A DNA stretch of 28,843 bases from an uncultured Clostridium sp. (GCA_947057505.1 CAMSEM010000007.1:1-28843); one strand, 5' to 3'; shown: positions 1-7,914, numbered from the stretch's first letter. Notes: generated by a model from the letters alone, not told the origin. Translations and numbers: made by a program.

Positions 1-472
1 AATCAGCAGATTGGCATAGGCCATGAAGCCGGTTTAGTCTTTTTTTGTACACGGGTAGGAGCTGGAATGGGAGCAATTATAACAATGGGTCTTGCCATTT
101 CATTAATTGTAACTATATTAGAAATTCTAAATGGTTTTTTAAATACAGACAAAGAATTAATCAAAATGGCGAAAACATTTAATGCAAGTAGACTTCAAAT
201 ATTAACTAAAATTGTAATACCAGCTAATATGAATACATTTTTTAACTCATTAAAAGTAAATATTGGCTTATCATTAGTAGGTGTCATAACAGGAGAATTT
301 TTGGTATCAAAAGCAGGACTTCGGATATCTAATTGTATATGGAGGGCAAGTCTTCCAATTAGACTTAGTTATGACAGGAGTTATTATATTAGCTATAGTA
401 GCAGCAGTTGTTTATGAAGCAATTATCTTGTTAGAAAAAATAGTAATGAAAAAAATGTCAAAAAGAAAATGA
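1..472 (+). pseudogene. ABC transporter permease, SsuC/TauC type, 5' partial and frameshifted
   Basis: This is the C-terminal part of a binding-protein-dependent transport permease in the inner membrane. The frame-1 stretch from about 55 to 321 encodes the conserved cytoplasmic loop that contacts the ATPase, including LIKMAKTFNAS and TKIVIPANMNTFF, followed by GLSLVGVITGEFLVSKAGL. At 322 the frame is lost: the extra C in CTTCGGA converts Gly-Tyr into Arg-Ile. Reading from 323 in frame 2 restores the expected continuation GYLIVYGGQVFQLDLVMTG, a last membrane helix and a basic tail ending in TGA at 470-472. The first ~55 bases only patchily resemble the expected upstream coding sequence and seem to contain several more errors, as at a contig end. 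A substrate-binding protein follows, so this is an import operon. The gene could be intact in the living cell if the frameshift is a consensus error. Confidence 0.75.
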
Positions 473-531
473 CAAAAGATTTAAAAAAGGAAAAATAACA
501 GATAAAAAATCTATTAAGGGAGAATGTACTA

Positions 532-630
532 GCAAATGGAATAATTCATTTGCAAATAAATGCTAAGTATCTTATTAGAATGAAAAATAAAATTTAACAT
601 GTCAAAATACTTTTTATCTCCTTTGACATG
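532..630. repeat. Two perfect or near-perfect hairpins between permease and binding-protein genes
   Basis: Arms 532-540 and 545-553 pair over 9 bp (one G-U) around a 4-base loop. Arms 598-606 (CATGTCAAA) and 622-630 (TTTGACATG) pair perfectly over 9 bp around a 15-base loop. Neither is followed by a clear T tract, so they look more like mRNA processing or stability elements in the operon than terminators. The rest of 473-724 holds no gene that I can support. Confidence 0.4.
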
Positions 631-724
631 AATATAGAAAAATTAGGAAGAAAGGAGAAGAAAGTGTTTAAAATAATATAATACCTTTTGGAAGATAAAT
701 TATTTAAATACTTTCAATAACAAT

Positions 725-1741
725 ATGAAAAAATACTTAATCATCATTCTGGCTATTGTTGTAGTAGCAGTAGGAATTACTACTTATATCTTACTAAACA
801 AACAAGAGCCAGCAAAAGAATTAAAAACTATTTCAGTAAATGAAGTAACACGTTCTGTATTCTATGCTCCACAATATGTGGCAATTAGCAAAGGGTACTT
901 TGAAGAAGAAGGCTTAAACATAGAGCTAACAACTGGCCAAGGTGCAGATAAAGTAATGACAGCTGTACTTGCAGGGCAAAGTGATATTGGTTTTGCAGGA
1001 CCAGAAGCATCTATTTATGTATATAATGAAGGAAAAGAAGATCATACACAAGTATTTGCACAAATGACACAAAAAGACGGCTCATTTTTAGTAAGTAAAG
1101 AAAAAACAGATAACTTTAGCTGGCAAGATTTAAAAGGAAAAACTGTTATACCAGGTAGAAAAGGTGGAGTGCCATATATGACATTTGAATATGTGCTAAA
1201 ACAAAATGGAATTAATCCACAAAAAGATTTAGTACTAGATGATAGTATTAAATTTGACCTAATGGCAGGTGCCTTTGCAGGCGGAAATGCAGAATATGTA
1301 ACGCTATTTGAGCCAACAGCATCCATGACAGAAAAAGCAGGTAAAGGTTATGTAGTAGCCTCTGTTGGAGAAGCATCAGGAGAAATTCCATATACCGCAT
1401 ACTTTGCTAAAAAAAGCTATATAGAAAAAAATGAAGTAATCATTCAAGGCTTTACAAATGCAATTTATAAAGGCGAAAAATATGTAAAAGAACACACAGC
1501 AAAAGACATTGCAGAAGCAATTAAAGACTTTTTCCCAGATACAGACTTAGCCATGTTAGAAACATCACTTCAAAGTTATATGGATATTGACGCATGGAAA
1601 AGTGACCCAATCTTAAAAGAAGAATCTTTTAATTTACTTCAAACAGTCATGAAAGAAGCAGGAGAATTAGAAAAAGAAGCAGATTATAACAAAGTAGTCA
1701 ATAACACTTATGCTCAAAAAGCAATTGAAAATGTGAAATAA
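725..1741 (+). CDS. ABC transporter substrate-binding protein, SsuA/ThiY (NMT1-like) family
   Basis: A 338-residue extracytoplasmic solute receptor that delivers a small organic ligand to the permease encoded just upstream. Residues 5-24 form a hydrophobic N-terminal segment with no lipobox cysteine, so it is either a membrane-anchored receptor or cleaved by an ordinary signal peptidase. Family features are YAPQYVAISKGYFEEEGLNI near residues 48-67, GADKVMTAVLAGQSDIGFAG near 73-92 and the lobe-crossing segment LKGKTVIPGRKGG near 137-149. Ligands in this family include aliphatic sulfonates, taurine, nitrate and pyrimidine precursors; the sequence does not let me choose. The start is uncertain: no good ribosome binding site precedes ATG 725. 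A strong GAAAGGAG lies at about 651-658, but it leads to a GTG that runs into a stop after five codons. Gene length is normal for the family. Confidence 0.85.
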   Translation: MKKYLIIILAIVVVAVGITTYILLNKQEPAKELKTISVNEVTRSVFYAPQYVAISKGYFEEEGLNIELTTGQGADKVMTAVLAGQSDIGFAGPEASIYVYNEGKEDHTQVFAQMTQKDGSFLVSKEKTDNFSWQDLKGKTVIPGRKGGVPYMTFEYVLKQNGINPQKDLVLDDSIKFDLMAGAFAGGNAEYVTLFEPTASMTEKAGKGYVVASVGEASGEIPYTAYFAKKSYIEKNEVIIQGFTNAIYKGEKYVKEHTAKDIAEAIKDFFPDTDLAMLETSLQSYMDIDAWKSDPILKEESFNLLQTVMKEAGELEKEADYNKVVNNTYAQKAIENVK

Positions 1742-1781
1742 GAAGATATATTTTGTAGATACTCAATGTTGGTTACTTGAC

Positions 1782-1898
1782 AAAGCTTGTAATATATAAT
1801 TTTTTCGTTACGCTGCGGACGCTCATGCTATTTCCATTTTGCTTAAAAGTAAAATGAAAACACTTTGCTCCACTACAAAAGTATATATTACAAGCTTT
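1782..1898. repeat. 117-bp element with perfect 17-bp terminal inverted repeats
   Basis: AAAGCTTGTAATATATA at 1782-1798 is the exact reverse complement of 1882-1898. Between them lies a GC-rich core at 1806-1828 (CGTTACGCTGCGG followed by ACGCTCATGC), which stands out from the AT-rich surroundings, and an inner hairpin at about 1835-1856. There is no reading frame. It could be a miniature inverted-repeat element, a dispersed intergenic repeat or a structured RNA. I cannot see a second copy in this window, and no target-site duplication is obvious. Confidence 0.55.
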
Positions 1899-1926
1899 TT
1901 AGTATGAAGCAGTTTCATACTAAAAA
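1896..1926. terminator. 13-bp perfect hairpin, probable terminator
   Basis: The arms TTTTTAGTATGAA (1896-1908) and TTCATACTAAAAA (1914-1926) are exact reverse complements around a 5-base loop. The left arm overlaps the last bases of the inverted-repeat element. On the minus strand the right arm reads as a stem ending in a T run, so it could end minus-strand transcription from the 2031-3206 genes. Confidence 0.5.
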
Positions 1927-1958
1927 GAGACCCTAGAAAATATACTAGAGTCTCTTTT
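1923..1958. terminator. Bidirectional intrinsic terminator between converging genes
   Basis: The arms 1923-1936 (AAAAGAGACCCTAG) and 1945-1958 (CTAGAGTCTCTTTT) pair over 14 positions with one mismatch around an 8-base loop. An A run at one side and a T run at the other let it act in both directions. It sits between the plus-strand binding-protein gene and the minus-strand gene ending at 2031. Confidence 0.7.
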
Positions 1959-2030
1959 GAAATTTAGAACAAGGAATAACTCCTTATGTTCTTTTCAATT
2001 GGTTCGTGCTATTAGTTTGTCTTAGTAATC

Positions 2031-2600
2031 TCATTCAATATCAGTAAGAATCTTTTCTACTTCTGCTTGACTATACTTTGAATGAAGCAAATCAAGAAAT
2101 GTAGTTACGCCCTGCTCACCTTGAAAAAGCATTTTAATAGTAATACAATGCCTAGAAAGCTGGGTAAGTTTAAGCAAATAGATGTAATAAGGAATAAACT
2201 CTTCTTGAATTTCTAAACAATTCAAAAACCCCTCATCTGTAGCAATACTTGAACAGATAGCAAAATATAAGTTATTGTCAAAGTTAAGTCTTGCTTCTTC
2301 CAAAGAATTTTGCTCTTCCAGTACTGCTATGAAAGAATTTAAACACTCAAGACCAGTTTGGTACTTGCTTAAACACTCTTGAAGATCGCTAATAACTATA
2401 TCAGCCAAGTCATTAGAAGAAACAGCAAGAGTCCTTTGAAGAAAACTTATCTTTTCTTCAAGCGCTTTTTGAATAGTATTAAACTTATACTGTTTTTTCA
2501 TTAAATCGAAGTTGCGTTTCTCCAAAGCCATAGTCTCTTTAACCATTGGCAAAATACGGTTTAGTTCAGCCACCCGAAGTTCTCTATTGTAATCAGTCAT
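2031..2600 (-). CDS. Uncharacterised coiled-coil protein, paralogue of its upstream neighbour
   Basis: I do not recognise this family. The protein is 189 residues from the preferred start at 2600. The longer frame begins at 2609, but there the ATG directly abuts AAAGGAG; the ATG at 2600 is 9 bases from it, and MTDYNREL then matches the paralogue's MTAKEF. It has no signal peptide or membrane helix. The N-terminal block is RVAELNRILPMV, the middle (about 25-110) is helical and Lys/Glu/Leu-rich, and the C-terminal ~65 residues include YIYLLKLT and TTFLDLLHSKY. The same N- and C-terminal blocks occur in the gene 15 bp upstream, so this is a tandem duplication with a diverged middle. Both are probably transcribed from the promoter at 3277-3305. 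Function is unknown; it is likely cytoplasmic and helical. Confidence 0.7.
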   Translation of the reverse strand: MTDYNRELRVAELNRILPMVKETMALEKRNFDLMKKQYKFNTIQKALEEKISFLQRTLAVSSNDLADIVISDLQECLSKYQTGLECLNSFIAVLEEQNSLEEARLNFDNNLYFAICSSIATDEGFLNCLEIQEEFIPYYIYLLKLTQLSRHCITIKMLFQGEQGVTTFLDLLHSKYSQAEVEKILTDIE

Positions 2601-2615
2601 AAAGTCCATCTCCTT

Positions 2616-3206
2616 TTATGCTCGCTGCTTATAAGAAATAGCAGCCAAAATTTTTTGTACATACTCTGGGGTATAGGTTGCATGGATTAAATCCAAAAAA
2701 GCCTTAATCCCTTCCTTACCTTCAAAAAAGTTTGCCATCGTAATTACATGATAACCAAATCTATCGGTTAGGCTAAGCAGATAGATGTATGCCGAAAGGT
2801 ACTCTGCTTTAATTTCTTCTTTAGGAAGAAAACCACCTCGAACAACAAGATTGGATACAATTCCCTTATACACATCAGATTCAAGATGATATTGCTCTCT
2901 AAGGTTATGAATTTCGTTCTTACAAGTAGCAATAGATTGTTTCAAGATTGAAGACCTTTGTTTCAACTCCAAAAGTCTTTTTTGTGTAGATTCAATCTCC
3001 TCCTTAAAAGAAATGCTAGAAGAATCTTCAAACTCATCTAACAAAAGAGATAACTTATCAATTTGCTTAGTTACTAAGCGGTAGTCATTACCAAGATTTC
3101 TCCACCTAGCAGTCAGTAGCTCCAAATGATGCTTTTTAACAAGAGTATCCAGTACCATTGGCAAAATACGGTTTAGTTCACTAATCCGAAACTCTTTAGC
3201 AGTCAT
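2616..3206 (-). CDS. Uncharacterised coiled-coil protein, first gene of a paralogous pair
   Basis: A 196-residue soluble protein of unknown function. AAAGGAG sits 10 bases before the ATG at 3206, giving a secure start. The N terminus carries RISELNRILPMV. Residues ~30-115 are strongly helical with heptad-like Leu spacing (KLSLLLDEF, RLLELKQRSSILKQ), which suggests a coiled coil. The C-terminal block (YLSAYIYLLSLTDRF, GIKAFLDLIHATY) is shared with the downstream paralogue. The DNA for the ELNRILPMV block is identical over 27 bp in both genes (2542-2568 and 3154-3180), although the middles have diverged. No membrane segment, metal motif or enzyme motif is visible. It is the first gene after a consensus promoter. 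Confidence 0.72.
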   Translation of the reverse strand: MTAKEFRISELNRILPMVLDTLVKKHHLELLTARWRNLGNDYRLVTKQIDKLSLLLDEFEDSSSISFKEEIESTQKRLLELKQRSSILKQSIATCKNEIHNLREQYHLESDVYKGIVSNLVVRGGFLPKEEIKAEYLSAYIYLLSLTDRFGYHVITMANFFEGKEGIKAFLDLIHATYTPEYVQKILAAISYKQRA

Positions 3207-3276
3207 AATAGTCAGGCTCCTTTCTTAATGTAATTAGAATTGTATAGCACGAACCTTCAACCAATTTACATAAAGA

Positions 3277-3305
3277 ATTATAACAAGATTATATGACAAT
3301 GTCAA
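3277..3305 (-). promoter_or_regulatory. Consensus sigma-A promoter for the paralogous pair
   Basis: On the minus strand TTGACA (3305-3300) is separated by exactly 17 bases from TATAAT (3282-3277), a perfect match to both hexamers. Transcription would start near 3270, leaving a leader of about 65 bases before ATG 3206. Confidence 0.85.
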
Positions 3306-4140
3306 TTAAAAACCTAAAATTCTTCCAATTTGTACAAACATTGCCTGCCACCAAGGAGCACTGTAACGTTTTTTAAGATACTTATCAGTAACTGCTTTAA
3401 CATATTGCTTTATAATAGAACGAAACGGCTTTTGTTCTAAAAAGTTCCATATCTTTGTTTCTAATGCACGAATTTCTTCTACACTCCCAGAAAAGTAAGA
3501 ATTATCATACATCCACTCATATTTTTTTTCGTTATTTTCCTTATTAAAACCGAGTGGCATACGCTCCAGGCTCAATCAAACAAACATCAATGTTAGTTCC
3601 TTTTAACTTATTTAAAAGCTTCATTTCCTGCCTTAAACAAGTAGCAAAACAATCTAAAGCAAATTTGCTAGCACAATAGGGAGATAAAAAAGGCATAGGA
3701 ATACGTCCAACTAAAGAAGAAACAATAACAATACGACCAGCCCTTTTATGCTCCATCATATTTTTTATAGCCAATTGAATACAGTCTAAATGAGCAAAAA
3801 CATTGGTATCAAACACTTTGCGAATTTTATCGATAGGAATTTCAGCTACACTTCCAGAATCTCCAATTGCTGCATTACATACCAAAATGTCAAACTCGAG
3901 ATTTGAAATCATTTTTCTATCATTTTCATCTAAAATATCTAAACAAAAAGCATCAATTTTTAAGCCTTCTAAAATAATCATTTTTTTAAAAAACGCAATT
4001 TCGTGCTCGTTTTTCACACTGGCTAAAACATTGAAACCTAGCTTAGCTAAAGCAATTGAAGCAAATCTACCCAAACCAGAACCTGCACCAGTAATCAATA
4101 TTTTTGTAAAATCATTTTTTTTATTTCTCAAATTTTCCAC
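3306..4140 (-). pseudogene. Short-chain dehydrogenase/reductase, frameshifted near its C terminus
   Basis: A classical NAD(P)-dependent SDR oxidoreductase with a Rossmann fold. Counting from GTG 4140, the cofactor motif TGAGSGLG is at residues 17-24, CNAA at 88-91, the catalytic Ser in VSSLVG at about 142, and Tyr155/Lys159 in YCASK. The frame ends at 3544 just after IEPGAYATRF. Removing one C (plus-strand G at 3552) turns ACTCGGTTTTAA into Thr-Gly-Phe-Asn and joins the second segment (3551-3306), which supplies the C-terminal ~80 residues ending SAPWWQAMFVQIGRILGF. The full protein would be ~277 residues, normal for the family. The start is ambiguous: GTG 4140 follows an in-frame stop and has no ribosome binding site, while TTG 4131 has AGGTGG five bases upstream. 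The substrate is unknown. It may be intact if the frameshift is a consensus error. Confidence 0.8.
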
Positions 4141-4535
4141 CTAAAAATATTATTCCCATTTTTTGAAAAAATATACAAAAGGTTTTAGCCTATATATCAA
4201 GCAAAAAGCAAAAAATGGGATAGGAAAAAATGGAAAAAAGTGAGTAAATCAAGCGTTTTATTTGAAAAATGTAATAAAAATGTAATATTTTTTTGAGCAA
4301 AAATTAAAAAGACAGCAAAACACGAAAATAAGGAACTAAAAATGACTGAAAGACAAGATACGAACTTTTTGTCAACGAAATGAAACCGGCTTGAAATAAA
4401 GGAAAAGTGGCAGTGGGTACATAAAAACTGCATGTTTGACATTATTAAAATCTTAAGATAGTATAAGGGCATCGAAAAAATAAAACTACAAAAGAGAATA
4501 AAAAAAGAGGGTAGAGAAAAAACAGGGGGTACAAA
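4141..4535. other. Intergenic region between the SDR gene and nrdD
   Basis: This 395-bp AT-rich gap separates divergent genes. It holds the nrdD promoter at 4436-4464 and a short inverted repeat GCAGT...ACTGC at about 4410-4431 just upstream of it. I find no convincing coding sequence or RNA gene, and no pair of recognisable NrdR boxes. A weak minus-strand promoter for the SDR may lie near 4170-4200 (TATATT with a TTGATA 19 bases upstream). Confidence 0.5.
4436..4464 (+). promoter_or_regulatory. Sigma-A promoter of the nrdDG operon
   Basis: TTGACA at 4436-4441 is followed after 17 bases by TAGTAT at 4459-4464. Transcription would start near 4471, about 65 bases before ATG 4536. No other candidate is as good in the upstream gap. 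Confidence 0.75.
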
Positions 4536-6836
4536 ATGCAAGTTATTAAAAGAGATGGAAGAGTAGTAGAATTTAATTCGGAAAGAATTGTAAAGGCAAT
4601 TACATTAGCAATGTCACAAACACCAGGAGGAGTAGATATAGATTTAGCTAATAAAATTGCATCATCAGTTGAAAAACAATTTGAAGATAAATTACAAACA
4701 ACAGTATATGAAATTCAAGATGCAATAGAAAAAAAGCTTATGGGAACAGCTAGAAAAGAAGTAGCACAAAGTTACATTACTTATAGATATAACAGAGATG
4801 TAGCAAGAAAATCAAAAACAAGAGAAGTATTTATAGATATTATAGGTGCGAAAGCAAATGATATTACAAGAGAAAACGCAAATATGAATGCAGATACACC
4901 AGCAGGGATGATGATGAAATTTGCATCTGAAACAACAAAACCATTTGTAGATGACTTTTTATTATCAAAAGAAACTAGAGAAGCAGTAAAAGGTGGCTAC
5001 ATTCATGTGCACGATAAAGATTACTACCCAACAAAATCTTTAACTTGTTTGCAACACCCATTAGATAAAATTTTGCAAAATGGGTTTAAAGCAGGGCATG
5101 GAGCTTCAAGACCAGCTAAGAGAATTGAAACAGCAAGTATTTTAGGTTGTATTTCAATGGAAACAGTACAAAATGAAATGCATGGTGGACAAGCTATACC
5201 AGCCTTTGACTTTTACTTAGCTCCTTATGTTAAACTAACATTTAAAGAAGAAGTTAAAAAAGTAGCAGATATATTAGGAAAAGATTTATTACATTTAGAA
5301 GATTATCAACCAAAAGACTATATTAAAAAAGACTTAAAAGGATTAGAAGGCGAAGAAAGAGATATTCAAGCAGCTATTAATAATACAGTTAACCGTGTAC
5401 ACCAATCAATGGAAGCATTTATTCATAACATGAATACCATTCATTCAAGGGGTGGAAATCAAGTAGTATTTAGTTCTATCAACTATGGAACAGATACTTC
5501 ACCAGAAGGAAGATGTATTATTAGAGAAATTCTTCTTTCAACAGAAAGAGGAGTTGGAAACAACGAAACACCAATTTTCCCAATCCAAATTTGGAAAAAG
5601 AAAAGAGGAATAAACTACTTACCAGAAGATAGAAACTATGATTTGTATAAATTAGCATGTAGAGTAACAGCAAAAAGATTCTTCCCAAATTTTCTTAACT
5701 TAGATGCAAGCTTTAATCATCATGAAAAATGGGATATAAATGATCCAAAAAGATATGAATATGAATGTGCAACTATGGGATGTAGAACAAGAGTATTTGA
5801 AAACAGACATGGAGAAAAAACATCAATAGGAAGAGGTAACCTTTCATTTACTACCTTAAACTTACCAAGAATGGCTATTGAAGCAGCTTATGAGGCACAA
5901 GAAAAAGTAGGAATTAAATTTGAGCTAGGTAGAGGCTCAGAAGAATTTATGACAGCAGCTTATAAAAAAGCAGTTAAAAAAATATTCATGCAAAAATTAG
6001 AACAATATGCAGAAGTAGGAGCAAAACAACTATATGATCGTTACCGTTTTCAATGTACTGCAATTGCAAAACAATTCCCACTTTTAATGTCAGGACTATG
6101 GAATGGAAGCGAAGAACTAAAAGAATATGACTCAGTAGAACCAGTGCTAAAACAAGGAACTTTAGGATTAGGATTTATAGGATTAGCAGAATGTTTAACG
6201 GTTTTAACAGGTAAACATCATGCAGAGTTAGAAGAATCTCAAAAATTAGGACTAGAAATTATTACAGAATTACGTGACATGGTAAAAGGATTTTCAGAAA
6301 AATATGACTTAAACTACTCAGTTTTAGCAACACCAGCAGAAGGATTATCTGGTAGATTCACTAAAATAGATAGAAAACAATATGGTGTTATTTTAGGAGT
6401 AACAGATAGAGAATATTATACCAACAGTAGCCATGTACCAGTATGGTATAAATGTACAGCAGAACATAAAGCAAAAGTAGAAGCACCATACCATGACTTA
6501 ACAAGAGGTGGACATATTTTCTACATTGAATTAGATGGTGATGCAACACACAACTCAGAAACCATAGAAGCTGTAGTAGACTTAATGGATAAATATAACA
6601 TGGGATATGGAAGTGTTAACCACACAAGATCAAGATGTATGCATTGCGGATTTGAAAATGCAGATGCAAACCTTAAAGTATGCCCAGCATGTGGTAGTGA
6701 AGAAATAGATACCATCCAAAGAATTACAGGATACTTAGTAGGAACTACATCTCGTTGGAATTCTGGAAAATTATCAGAATTAAAAGATAGAGTAACACAC
6801 TCAGGACTTGACTGTGATGAAATAACAGGAGCATAA
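4536..6836 (+). CDS. nrdD: Anaerobic ribonucleoside-triphosphate reductase, class III large subunit
   Basis: This enzyme reduces ribonucleoside triphosphates to deoxyribonucleotides in the absence of oxygen, using a glycyl radical installed by NrdG. The protein has 766 residues, within the usual range. Residues 1 to about 92 form the ATP-cone allosteric domain (MQVIKRDGRVVEFN at the start). The catalytic barrel follows. Near the C terminus a zinc site is formed by Cys701, Cys704, Cys716 and Cys719 (CMHCGF and CPACGS), and the glycyl radical site is Gly732 in RITGYLVG. GGGGG, six to seven bases before ATG 4536, fixes the start. nrdG follows after 30 bp, so the two are co-transcribed from 4436-4464. 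Its presence marks the host as able to grow anaerobically. Confidence 0.97.
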   Translation: MQVIKRDGRVVEFNSERIVKAITLAMSQTPGGVDIDLANKIASSVEKQFEDKLQTTVYEIQDAIEKKLMGTARKEVAQSYITYRYNRDVARKSKTREVFIDIIGAKANDITRENANMNADTPAGMMMKFASETTKPFVDDFLLSKETREAVKGGYIHVHDKDYYPTKSLTCLQHPLDKILQNGFKAGHGASRPAKRIETASILGCISMETVQNEMHGGQAIPAFDFYLAPYVKLTFKEEVKKVADILGKDLLHLEDYQPKDYIKKDLKGLEGEERDIQAAINNTVNRVHQSMEAFIHNMNTIHSRGGNQVVFSSINYGTDTSPEGRCIIREILLSTERGVGNNETPIFPIQIWKKKRGINYLPEDRNYDLYKLACRVTAKRFFPNFLNLDASFNHHEKWDINDPKRYEYECATMGCRTRVFENRHGEKTSIGRGNLSFTTLNLPRMAIEAAYEAQEKVGIKFELGRGSEEFMTAAYKKAVKKIFMQKLEQYAEVGAKQLYDRYRFQCTAIAKQFPLLMSGLWNGSEELKEYDSVEPVLKQGTLGLGFIGLAECLTVLTGKHHAELEESQKLGLEIITELRDMVKGFSEKYDLNYSVLATPAEGLSGRFTKIDRKQYGVILGVTDREYYTNSSHVPVWYKCTAEHKAKVEAPYHDLTRGGHIFYIELDGDATHNSETIEAVVDLMDKYNMGYGSVNHTRSRCMHCGFENADANLKVCPACGSEEIDTIQRITGYLVGTTSRWNSGKLSELKDRVTHSGLDCDEITGA

Positions 6837-6866
6837 AAATAAAGAAAAAATAGGGGGCAAAAAAAC

Positions 6867-7370
6867 ATGAAAATGGCAGGATTTTATGATGAAAGTATAT
6901 CAAATGGACTAGGATGGAGAGCGGTATTATTTGTAAGCGGATGCCCACACCATTGCCCAGGATGCCATAACTTAAAAGCACAAGACTATAATTATGGACA
7001 AGACTTCAACAAAGAAGAAATTATAGGTCGTATATGCGAAAACTCTATACTAAAAGGAATTACACTAAGTGGTGGAGAGCCACTTTGTAAAGAAAATATT
7101 CCAGAAGTATTAGACTTTGTAAAAGAAGTAAAAGCAGTAAGACCAAACTTTAATATTTGGTGCTATACAGGCTATACCCTAGAAGAACTAATGGATAGAA
7201 AAGACGAAGTAACAAATGAAATGTTAGAAAACATAGATGTCTTAGTAGATGGAGAATTTAAACAAGACCTAAAAAATCCAACTTTAAAATTTAGAGGCTC
7301 AGAAAACCAAAGAATTTTAGATGTATCAAAATGTATCCATGAACAAAAAATAGTACAAGTAGCGGTATAA
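6867..7370 (+). CDS. nrdG: Anaerobic ribonucleotide reductase activating protein
   Basis: A radical S-adenosylmethionine enzyme that cleaves SAM with a 4Fe-4S cluster and places the glycyl radical on NrdD. The cluster ligands are visible as the CxxxCxxC signature Cys26, Cys30, Cys33 (SGCPHHCPGC), and the SAM-binding GGE motif follows in TLSGGEP near residues 67-73. At 167 residues it is the normal small size for NrdG. AGGGGG lies about nine bases before ATG 6867. It is the second gene of the nrdD operon and is followed at once by a strong terminator. Confidence 0.95.
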   Translation: MKMAGFYDESISNGLGWRAVLFVSGCPHHCPGCHNLKAQDYNYGQDFNKEEIIGRICENSILKGITLSGGEPLCKENIPEVLDFVKEVKAVRPNFNIWCYTGYTLEELMDRKDEVTNEMLENIDVLVDGEFKQDLKNPTLKFRGSENQRILDVSKCIHEQKIVQVAV

Positions 7371-7422
7371 ACAAAAAAGAATGTTATTGAAATTATAATA
7401 TCTCAATAACATTCTTTTTTGT
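7371..7422. terminator. Strong bidirectional intrinsic terminator after nrdG
   Basis: The arms 7371-7390 and 7403-7422 are perfect 20-bp reverse complements with a 12-base loop. The outer part is an A run on the left and a T run on the right. It ends nrdDG transcription and can also end the minus-strand XRE gene that stops at 7497. Confidence 0.9.
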
Positions 7423-7496
7423 TTAACTATTGTAGTGTGGCCATGATTTTACCACTTCCGCAAGAAGTTGTTGATAAGAATAATATTTTTCTTCTG

Positions 7497-7700
7497 TCAA
7501 CTCTTGTAGTCTAAAAAAATAGAAACAGGAACTTGATAAATGTTAGAAACATCTTTTAAGAATGAGAGGGAAGGAGACTTATGGTTTGCTTCAATGGAAG
7601 AAATATAAGCACTACTCTTTTTTATCAATTTTGCTACTTCACATGTTGAAGAGTCGTTTACCAACCGATAAGCCTTTAAAATTGTTCCAAGTGGTATCAT
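7497..7700 (-). CDS. Small XRE-family helix-turn-helix regulator
   Basis: A DNA-binding protein of 67 residues consisting of a single Cro/C1-type HTH domain: LGTILKAYRL (helix 1), STCEVAKLIKKSSAYISSIE (helices 2-3, recognition helix SSAYISSIE) and PSLSFLKDVSNIYQVPVS (helices 4-5). There is no sensor domain. The longest frame starts at 7709, but that ATG directly follows AAAGG; the ATG at 7700 has the normal spacing. A promoter lies at 7751-7779, divergent from rpsU, and inverted repeats between the two promoters could be its operator. Whether it controls itself, rpsU or distant genes cannot be told from the sequence. Confidence 0.8.
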   Translation of the reverse strand: MIPLGTILKAYRLVNDSSTCEVAKLIKKSSAYISSIEANHKSPSLSFLKDVSNIYQVPVSIFLDYKS

Positions 7701-7750
7701 TGGTATCATCCTTTCAATTGTATTGGATTATTTATAAAAAATATAAAGAA

Positions 7751-7779
7751 ACTATATCTTACATTATGCAAAGTATCAA
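7751..7779 (-). promoter_or_regulatory. Probable promoter of the XRE regulator gene
   Basis: Minus strand: TTGATA (7779-7774), 17-base spacer, TATAGT (7756-7751). It is well placed about 50 bases upstream of ATG 7700. Confidence 0.6.
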
Positions 7780-7800
7780 GAATTCACAAAAATTCTAGAA
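7779..7800. promoter_or_regulatory. Possible operator: overlapping inverted repeats between divergent promoters
   Basis: AGAATT-6-AATTCT (7779-7796) overlaps the palindrome TTCTAGAA (7793-7800). The site abuts the -35 of the XRE gene promoter and lies 16 bases upstream of the rpsU -35, a typical place for an autoregulated repressor to bind. This is inference from position and symmetry only. Confidence 0.35.
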
Positions 7801-7816
7801 AAGTTTTTGAGAAATA

Positions 7817-7845
7817 TTGACAAATTCACTTAACATTAGTATAAT
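7817..7845 (+). promoter_or_regulatory. Consensus sigma-A promoter of rpsU-yqeY
   Basis: TTGACA at 7817-7822 and TATAAT at 7840-7845 with a 17-base spacer, a perfect match to both hexamers, as expected for a ribosomal protein gene. The leader of about 60 bases contains two tiny hairpins (GTAC-TTAG-GTAC and CACAC...GTGT) but no riboswitch that I recognise. Confidence 0.88.
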
Positions 7846-7914
7846 AAGAGGCGTACTTAGGTACATAAAAATCCCACACGTAAGAGTGTAATTACTGAAG
7901 GGAGGGGAAACGAA

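Noticed and set aside
1806..1828. GC-rich core considered as part of a tRNA.
   Set aside because: No cloverleaf, T-loop or acceptor stem can be drawn around it.
4160..4215. NrdR-box-like CCTATATATC upstream of nrdD.
   Set aside because: It matches only the AT core, lacks the flanking C/G bases and has no second copy at the usual spacing; it also lies far upstream of the promoter.
4197..4541. Open frame on the minus strand across the SDR-nrdD gap.
   Set aside because: Its composition is Phe/Ser/Leu-rich as expected for the complement of A-rich DNA, it overlaps the nrdD promoter and start, and it has no ribosome binding site.
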